Positions 56,201-64,000 of a stretch of 64,000 nucleotides of DNA are shown here, piece after piece. The notes under the pieces were generated by a model. It saw nothing but the letters and a program-made list of their open reading frames with translations, did not search any database and had not been told where the DNA came from. Position numbers and translations under genes: made by a program. The stretch comes from Cyclaneusma minus. Its lineage: Eukaryota; Ascomycota; Leotiomycetes; Marthamycetales; Marthamycetaceae. The DNA lies in assembly GCA_037179335.1 (NCBI GenBank), contig JAKZHN010000027.1:310001-374000 (forward strand), in the 5' to 3' direction. Each line of letters starts with the position of its first letter. Position 1 is the stretch's first letter.

Positions 56201-59200
56201 CGTTCGATCCCCAACTGAAGCAATCGCTCGGAAGAGAACAGCACCTTGAGCTTAGAAAGGTGCTTCAACTCCGACTGGCGGCCCTCCAGGAATACGAATT
56301 CAATACCACGGGTCAGTCAACGAACCTGCGATGCTGGCTACTGGAGCAAGATCTGCAGGAACTCGGCGAACCGGATACAGGGTCAGCACATATTTATCGA
56401 CCCGATGTATCCGAAGTGAGCAATCTTCAGGGCGAGTTAGACAATGTCCTGTCCTTGGTATCAAAAATCAGGGACGACATGGGTGGGGTGTACGACATGG
56501 TTGCCTTCCAACGCCAGAGTCTCGAGATGCATCAAAGAAACGCAGGACAATTAGTAGAGCGCCTCTCTCGCGGTTTCCGGCCATACCAGGATCTCACTTC
56601 ACCTGTGATCAGCTTGTTACATTGCTTGACCTTTGGCCTCTCTTTGGCCACATTATGTGTGGCGCCTGTACCGTCGTCTGAACCGATTACTGATCTGATT
56701 ACTCGCAACACAATATTTCTGGGAGAGTCGCCACGATCTCACTCAAGTCCTCTGGCAATCAACTTGGCAATCAATGGTCACCCAATTGAGTCGCTCGAAA
56801 TCATGACACCACATGTTGCTGTGGAAGGTCTGAACAACCTCGACCAAGCGCGACAACGGGAAATCTTACAGACTTTCAGAAACTGCTATGAAACGTGGAA
56901 GACTCGTCTCGCCAAGGATCGCGCTGAGGCAGAGATACGATCTAGCTTTTATCGCTACAGGGGATCGGCGGAGGACGAGGATGAGGACACTCGCGAAGAA
57001 TTAGAGGAGCTCTTTCCATCTTTCCAGGAGGACGAGACTAAGCCCAACACCAAGAGTGTGTCTCAGGACTCAACACCGAGAGATACAGCCATCACGCTGT
57101 CCAGGATTCACGAGAAAATCTTCACAGACTCTGACGCACCGTCAGGGGCCATTCTCTCATGCATTCGCAAAATGTCAAACTTCGCCGGCACCTTACAGGA
57201 GAGCGGAAAGCTATCTGTAAGAGAGGGTAGGTCGGAACTTTATTTGCCGGGAGTCATGCTAAGCCTTCATGACCGAATGGAGGTAATAAATGCCTCATAT
57301 TTCGACTCCGCGTCATACAATTTCTACACAGATTCGAACCTCCCTGAAGTCCATAAGCTTGTTCAGCTTGTTCGGAAGATATTCCATCGATTCCGGGATT
57401 TGCAAGCGGTTGATGAGATTGCACATATGCAGCCTCTTCAAGATGTTGTAACGGCGTGCAACCAGTTGCTGCAGTTCCAGTACTCGGAACCTCTCGCGAA
57501 GATAATTACAAAGGTCGAGCAGTTGCATGGTTTTGTGTACGAATGGCAATTTGGCGGATGGGCAAGCCGCGTACACGGTGTGCAAAATCTTTACGATGAT
57601 CTCACTAGCACTATCATCAGCTGGCGTCGTCTTGAGCTGTCCACCTGGGCTAAGCTGTTTGATATGGAAGACAAGAAATGTGATGATGATGCCAGATCGT
57701 GGTGGATGGTAGCGTACGAGGTACTCATAGCCGCATCTCGCGACGTCCAGACTCCGGAAGAAGCGAAGAACTATCCACGGCAACTACTCCGGGAGCTTGA
57801 GATGTACATGTCAACAGCGGTGCAAGGCCAGTATGCTCAGCGGCTACAGATGCTTAAGCATTTCCAGCGCCATCTCGAGCTCGAGGACAAGTTACTCGGA
57901 CAGAACACCATTGTGTCTAGAGCGCTCTCTAATTTCATTGACTTCTACGCTCGATATGAAGATGCCGTGCAGGCAAATCTCAAGAAAGGTCGTGCAAGCT
58001 TAGAGAAGGCAGTCAAGGATGTTTTGCTCTTGGCAAGCTGGAAGGACACCAATATTGTGGCTCTCAGAGATAGCGCTAGGCGATCACACGTCAAGCTCTT
58101 CAAGGTCGTTCGCAAATATCGAGAGCTCCTTGGCCAACCTGTCAAGCCGATATTGGAGTTGGGAATTCCAGAGGGCAGTGTTCCCGGAGAGCTGTTCGTT
58201 AGCCAGCAGAATCCCGTCGTTTTCACTAATCATGTGAGAGCCGTGGAAGTCTGCCAGCAGTTTGTGCCTGGATGGGCTGAAAAGAGCAAGAGATTGGTCA
58301 ACGTCTCAAATACGACCAAGCTTATGCAGGAAATAAGTCAACCACCGTCGGCGGCCGTGGACTCGCCGAAATGCTTGGAATCGTTCCTGACCGACCTCGT
58401 CAGTTCGATGGAAGAACTCCGCAATGAAACGCCAACCACGCTTACCGACGACAACAAGGCTTTGGTCAAGCACCTCAAGTCTCGAAAACGAAACCTTTTT
58501 GCCATTACGCTCAGAGATCTACGAAATATGGGCATCAATTACAATCTTGGTAGCAATATTCTCGAGGACCAGGATACGTTGGCAAAGGTCCTTGCGGCTT
58601 CTGCACCTTTGCCACAGTCTTCTTCGATCGAGCGTGATGGCCTGCAACATTACTATCACAAAGCTGCGGATTTGATTCTGCGCACAGTGGGATCTGTCAG
58701 GCAACATTCCGAAGATCTCACTCAAGCGGAGGTGACTAGAAGTGTAGGTTTCCTTGAGGGCTTGCTTCAGGTTTCCATTAAGCAACATAATCGAGTCTCG
58801 GCTGCCATCAACGATTCCGAGCTGCTAGAGACCGAGATCAAGAAGGTCCGTGCACTGTGGGGTGCTGAAGAGAGAGCTATTACGATTTCGAAATGGAAGG
58901 AACCTCTTGACTGCGAGAAAGCTCTAAGATGGACCCCTACGATTCTGAAGGCTGGCATTGAGCTTATCCGGGTACACGCAAAACTGGCTCAGTCAAGTGT
59001 CGCTCCATGGGAGGCGAAGCTTACTGAACACCTCAAAGCTTTCGAACGCTACTTGCAACAGTGGACCGATTTGCCTAAATTGCCTGAAGGCATTATGCTA
59101 AATCAGCACGAAAAGGTATTCCATGACTTCCAGAAAGAACAGCGTACTCTCCGCGACGATCTCTCTGTGTTTTCATGGAAACAAGAGTCCGATCTCTCCT

Positions 59201-62200
59201 ACCTGACCCGCCAAATTGGAGACTGGCTTGAATTGACGGCGAAGGCCAACGCCCCTAAGTCTAGACATAGCAGGGTCTCCAACCTGGATAGTGAGGTAAC
59301 CAGACTTTCTAACACAATACTTCTGACTATCGAGCACCTTCAAAAGGCGTTAGCAAACTTCCCAGTCTCATCAGAGGATAAGGACTGGCTGAAGAACTCC
59401 TCTGACTGCCTGGCCAAGTGTATCGATGCATTGGACAGCCGCAAGATTACAAGCCTCATTCGCCAAACCTTCAGTGCTTTGGCAGAACTTGGTCTTGATG
59501 ATGGGGACTTGGCACAAGCAGCGCAAGCGATTTTCGGTGTTGCAATGCCAATCCTGGAACAATATCAAAATATCTACCAGGAGAAGGTCGTCCAGTATGC
59601 CCAGCTTCATCGGGCGACATGCAAGACCGCCTACATTCTCGCCAAATCGTTCAAGCAGATCGCGACCCAAGGCTTCTGTACCCCGTCCGAAGCGTCCGAG
59701 AAGGAGCAGGGCCAGACCGACAAGCTTGAGGGTGGTACGGGTCTCGGCGACGGCGATGGCGGAGAGGATATCAGCAAGGATATTCAAGAAGACGAAGATC
59801 TGGAAGAGCTAGCACAAGAGCCTAATGAAGCCAAGGATGGAGAGATGGAGGATGAGAAAGATGCTGTTGATATGGCTGATGCTGATATGGAGGGCGAGAT
59901 GGGCGAGGCGCCAGAGCAAGAAGAGAAAGATGAAGATGGCTCTGGTGATGAAGGAGAAAATGACGAAATGGATGAAGAGGCTGGTGACGTGGATGACCTA
60001 GATCCTAATGCCGTTGATGAGAAGATGTGGGACGGCGAGGCTGGAGAGGCTGAGAAAGATCAGGAGGGTGATAATTCGAAGGGAAAGGCGGAGAAAGATG
60101 AGGTGGCGGCAGCGAAAGATCAAAATCAAAAGAATGCCGCAGGTGAGGAGGCGCAGGATGAGGAAGAGAGTGGGGACGAGGAAGGCGATGCTGTCGAGGA
60201 AAGTGAGGAGGTCAAGCATGAGGAGGCAGAACAGCATGATCCAAAAGCAGATGAAGGAGAGGCTTTGGAGTTGCCAGAAGATATGGATCTTGATGGTAAC
60301 AAAGAAGAAGATGGTGGAGATGGTGTTGACGATATGGATCTTGAAGATCCAGAGGAGGAGGTGGGCGAAGACACCACTGAGCCACAAAAGGATGCCGGGG
60401 AAGACGGGAGCGAGGTCGGCCAGGATGAAGAGAACCCGGACTTGGACAATACCGAGATGGAGATTGATGAAATCAACTCCGACAAGGAAGGAGAGGAGGA
60501 AGATACAGCGGCGGATGCCGGAGAACAGGCAGAGGATGAGGAAGAACCGGAAACCAAGGAGGATGATCAAGATGCACTGCAAGTCAGGGATGACGAGGGA
60601 GCAGCTGATGTCGACAATACAGCGCCGAGCGATGTACGAGGTGGTGGCGAAGACCAGGCTGAAGATGAAGCCAATGACCAAAACGACTCTTCAACTCAAG
60701 CACAGCGCGAGAGTGGCAAGGAAGGTGGTGCTGCAGACCAAAAGCAAGCCGCTGCTGAAGAGGGAGAGTTGGGTCGGCGATCCGACGGACAACAGCCACA
60801 GAAGCAAAACCAACTCGAGCGCGAAGACGTTATGCCGCAGCCTTTCAAGAAGCTTGGAGACGCTCTGGAGAAATGGCACCGACAGCAAATCCAAAACGAG
60901 AAAGCCACCGAGGAGCCCGGCGATGAGCCTGAACCTCAGCCCATGGATGTCAGCCAAGAAAACACCGAATATCAGCATGTTCAAGATGAGGAGGCCAAAG
61001 CCGATACCCAAGCTCTCGGTACGGCTACCGAAGATCAAGCACGTGCGCTTGACGAGTCTATGGCAATCGAGGACGAAGAAACAGAGGGTCCCGATCAGCC
61101 AGCTATGCAGGGAGATGATGATGAGGAAGAGGCTCACAACGATGCTATGAGTGTGGACAGCACCCCTGACGAGGCCAGCGAGCAAGCTAATGCATACCAA
61201 GGTCGCGAAGGTGCAATGATCAGACAATCAAAGCCACAGCCCGATCATGAACCACAGGATGCGGAAGGTCACGCCGAAACAATGGATGATGTCGAGGAGG
61301 AAATTGAAGAGGTTGATACCCAACTGTCCACCACGCACCTCGACGATCCTATCGCCTTGACTCTCTCCCGCTCTGCTTCGGACGCCCACGCTCTCTGGTC
61401 ACAAGCCGAAGCCCGCACCCGCGACCTTTCTCTGTCTTTGACCGAACAACTTCGTCTTATTCTGGCACCCACTCTTGCAACCAAGATGCGTGGTGACTTC
61501 CGCACCGGTAAGCGTCTCAACATCAAGCGCATTATCCCATACATTGCATCCCAGTACAAGCGTGACAAGATCTGGATGCGCCGCTCGGTCCCCTCAAAGC
61601 GCAGCTATCAGATTCTCCTCGCCCTGGACGATTCCAAATCCATGGGTTATTCCGGCTCCGGTACACTCGCCTTCGAAACGCTCGTCATGGTTTCCAAGTC
61701 TCTAGCAATGCTTGAAGTCGGCGAGATCGGCGTTGTTGGCTTTGGAGAAACCGTCAAAGTAGCACACGAATTCGATGTGCCATTTACCTCCGAAGCAGGC
61801 CCAAAGGTGTTTGAGCAATTCGGCTTCGAGCAAGGCCAGACAGACGTCACGAAGCTGATCAAAGAGAGCATCGAGCTCTTCCGCACCGCGCGACAGAAAG
61901 CATCCAACTCGCCCGCCGACCTTTGGCAGCTAGAACTCATCATCTCCGACGGTGTGTGCAATTCCTCCGAACACGACAATATCCGCCGCCTTCTGCGCGA
62001 GGCTATGGAGGAGCGTATCATGATGGTGTTTGTGGTGGTGGATGATGTGAAGAGCAAGAAGAAAGGCGAGAGCGTGATGGATCTTAAGGAAGCCAGATTC
62101 GTCAAGAACGAGATGACGGGGAACAGCGAGGTCAGGATTGAGCGGTACCTGGACAGCTTCCCGTTCCCGTACTACCTGATTGTGAGCGAGGTGGCGGAGC

Positions 62201-62262
62201 TGCCGGGAGTGTTGGCGCAGTTGCTGAGGCAGTGGTTTGCGGAGGTTGCGGATACTGCCTAG
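47278..62262 (+). CDS. MDN1: Midasin (Mdn1/Rea1), AAA+ ATPase for 60S ribosome assembly
   Basis: Nuclear dynein-like ATPase that strips assembly factors from pre-60S particles. Exons 47278-54573, 54644-54970 and 55048-62262 are joined by introns of 70 and 77 nt and give about 4945 residues (yeast 4910). Six AAA+ modules are marked by Walker A motifs: GPSGSGKT (307), GETGIGKT (645), GPTSSGKT (1093), GETGSGKT (1385), GSPGVGKT (1768) and GPPGSGKS (2078). Walker B is intact in modules 2-5 (for example VLLDEINLA) but altered in 1 (FIEDLDRA) and 6 (LVLDNANLC). A long helical linker follows. A Glu/Asp-rich domain runs from about residue 4090 to 4640. The C-terminal VWA/MIDAS domain has DDSKS at 4735-4739, which binds the UBL domains of Rsa4 and Ytm1. 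Confidence 0.98.
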
Positions 62263-63861
62263 TGGGGAAAGGGGCATGGGGGGTGTAGTGGGAGTTGGAG
62301 GGGTGGAAAAAGTACTTTGATTTTAGAGCTTGTGTGTTTGTTTAGCATTCTACGTTTTGTAATTAGATGCGGGAGCATAAGTTCTGTTCTTTGTACCTCT
62401 TTGATTGATTACCTTAGTCTCAAAAGAGACTGCGTGTCACGTGATGCCATTGTCCAACGTCCACGGCCCGGTGACTTCAACCTCAAGCTTGAGCATAATC
62501 TAGTCCAGAATCCTAGCTGAAGCGCATCGTTTCGAAACCCATCGAATTAACGCATGCCATCAGGTAGAACTCAAGTTGATACCATATCCAAAGATTCTTA
62601 CTGGTCGTGAATTGTTCGGTTGCTCCCCGAAATCTATATTAACTGTCAGTTCAAGAAAATTCAAAATTCGCCCAACTAATTCTATTGAATTCCCCGAGAT
62701 GTTCCAACCCGTTTGCTCCCGCTCAAAGGGCAGATGAGGCATGAAGCCGGACGACCATTTCTAGCTTGCTCCTAAGATGCTTGAATTGCATTCATGTGCA
62801 TCCATCAGGGTGAAGGTTATTTCAAGTATGGCCGGCCAGGACTTTTACTGTTTGGGTTCGTATTTGACTTTTACCTTAAGCAGCTTTTCGTGCAATGCTG
62901 TTTGTATCTATGACTTTGTAAATCAACGACAGTGCCGTGAAAAGAAGTTTGATACGGGCTAAGATGGGTTGGTGACAATATGACAATATCGGATCCTATT
63001 TGTCGATGATCACTTGGGATATTCCCAACCACTTGGAGGATTTTGAATCTTTTGGTATGTCCTCAAGTACTTGACATATTCCCAGTCACTTGAGATATCC
63101 CCAATCACTTGTCTTGGAATATTCGCAGTCATTTGGAATACTTCCTTACTTGGAATATCTAGAGTTACTTGAACTATTCCCAATTACTTGGAATAATGAA
63201 TATCCAGAAATACCTGAAACGCTTAAAGTATTCGATATTACCTGTATTTTGTAAGCCGTAGACGCGTTTCTTTGGCCATATGTAATTCCTGTGAGTATCA
63301 ATCAGGGAATAGAGCAGTATAACAATAAGCTTAGCTTATCCCGGATTTCAAAGCTCTAGGCTGGATTTAGCTTGCCCCTCAAACAAGAAATCTTTGTTCA
63401 CCGGGATGTTACTGCTTGAGAAGCTCAAAGAAATCAGTTTGTCGGTAGGAGAGGACCGCAGTAACGTTCTTATGTTAACGAGGTATTGGTGGTTCACCAG
63501 TACGTTTTTAACGATTAGGGACAGCCTCAACTGCGAAGGTGAAGCTGTGTCTGTTCGCTTAACTAGCCTTGGGTATAAAAAAGTGGGTCCTTGGCTCCCA
63601 TCGCCGGCTGACTTCCGCCTTTTTCATAATGAAAGGCGGTGCAGTCCCGGGTGATCCGTTCCATCTGACCCGCTCGACGTCAACAGTCCTTTCCATCCTA
63701 CTCCCAACGCCCTCCACTCTGTGCCGGTCAATTTCAATGAACTGGAAGGGGCGGGGCCCTCAGGCCCGGTACCATGCTCGTTGCGATCTCCGGAATCGCC
63801 CCTCTCGTCCTCCCTGCAACCATCGCCCGTACGCTCGCCATGACTGAAGATATCGCGCTGA
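62263..63861. other. 1.6-kb intergenic region containing repeat array D
   Basis: No gene is supported. It contains the MDN1 3' side and the clearest 19-bp array. Short frames (92 residues or fewer) after 63348 overlap on both strands and have no recognisable domain. Confidence 0.5.
63010..63210. repeat. 19-bp palindromic-core repeat, array D (best preserved)
   Basis: Starts of the (c/a)ttgg-type unit fall at 63013, 63032, 63070, 63089, 63108, about 63130, 63149, 63168 and 63187. Nearly all steps are 19 bp or twice that. A typical unit is cttgggatattcccaacca. The centre (tggaatattcc) is almost its own reverse complement. Confidence 0.85.
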
Positions 63862-64000
63862 ACAGTGGTCTTCACCACTGCCAGCTCCAGGTTCAATCCC
63901 CTCTCGGCGCGCCACGAGTTAATCAAGCAATACCTCAAGCACAAGAAGCACGTCTCCTCGTTGCCGTCGTGGCATCCATTCAGCCTGTCGTCAGCCGGCC
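63862..64000 (+). CDS. Possible coding exon running off the right edge
   Basis: From 63862 the frame is open to the end and reads partly like a protein (ARHELIKQYLKHKKHVSSLP). No start or splice acceptor is proven; a competing open frame from an ATG at about 63773 also reaches the edge. The family is not recognised. Confidence 0.2.

Noticed and set aside
60008..61150. Long open frames in the +1 frame and on the minus strand within the midasin acidic domain
   Set aside because: They arise from the biased Glu/Asp codons (GAG, GAT, GAA) of the real frame. The peptides are Arg/Lys- or Ser/Leu-rich with no domain.
63888..63900. tRNA B-box-like word ggttcaatccc
   Set aside because: No matching A box, acceptor stem or anticodon arm at the right distance on either side.

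Overview
The window is nuclear DNA of a filamentous ascomycete. The genes are interrupted by short GT-AG introns (47-202 nt, several with CTAAC/CTAAT-like branch sites). The protein set is typically fungal: an NLR-type protein with a repeat domain, XRN1, a Trk K+ transporter, Blm10, midasin, and DUF3632, UstYa-like and DUF7726-type proteins. Protein styles and intron positions suggest Pezizomycotina, perhaps Dothideomycetes, but that placement is an inference.

Layout. 1-2583: C-terminal part of a NACHT/NLR-like protein, cut by the left edge. 3298-7739 (-): XRN1, divergent from hat2 at 8273-9833 (+). 10509-12224 (+): F-box-like protein with a Lys/Pro/Ala/Ser repeat. 13961-16858 (+): Trk potassium transporter. 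18440-19413 (+): DUF3632 gene broken by one in-frame TAG. 20247-20819 (+): histone H4. 22042-22868 (+): DUF7726-like protein. 23423-25209 (-): membrane-anchored MOSC protein. 26252-32187 (-): Blm10/PA200. 33551-35434 (-): fungal protein of unknown function. 35.4-40.6 kb: gene-poor, with a decayed UstYa-like (DUF3328) gene near its right end. 40631-41233 (+): GNAT acetyltransferase. 41662-42832 (-): Ecm4-type glutathione transferase. 44265-45606 (+): ZIP metal transporter. 46361-47030 (-): mitochondrial ribosomal protein bL12m, divergent from midasin at 47278-62262 (+), about 4945 residues. 62.3-64 kb: mostly non-coding.

The genes are mainly unlinked housekeeping functions: mRNA decay, histone handling, ribosome assembly, mitochondrial translation, proteasome regulation and ion transport. 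There is no operon logic. Two gene pairs (XRN1/hat2 and bL12m/MDN1) share divergent promoter regions. Accessory material lies at the left edge, at 18-19 kb and at 35-40 kb, where two genes carry single nonsense codons.

The most unusual structure is outside the genes. A degenerate, nearly palindromic repeat of about 19 bp (core like TTGGAATATTCCCAA) occurs as short arrays in four separate intergenic regions: about 17.95-18.03, 21.45-21.53, 33.06-33.15 and 63.01-63.21 kb. One array lies between the arms of a perfect 24-bp inverted repeat. Other non-coding structures are a 79/80-bp tandem duplication that differs almost only by transitions, a duplicated element behind histone H4, and a hexamer-based minisatellite at 43.6 kb. 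I see no defence system, CRISPR array, rRNA, tRNA or intact transposon.
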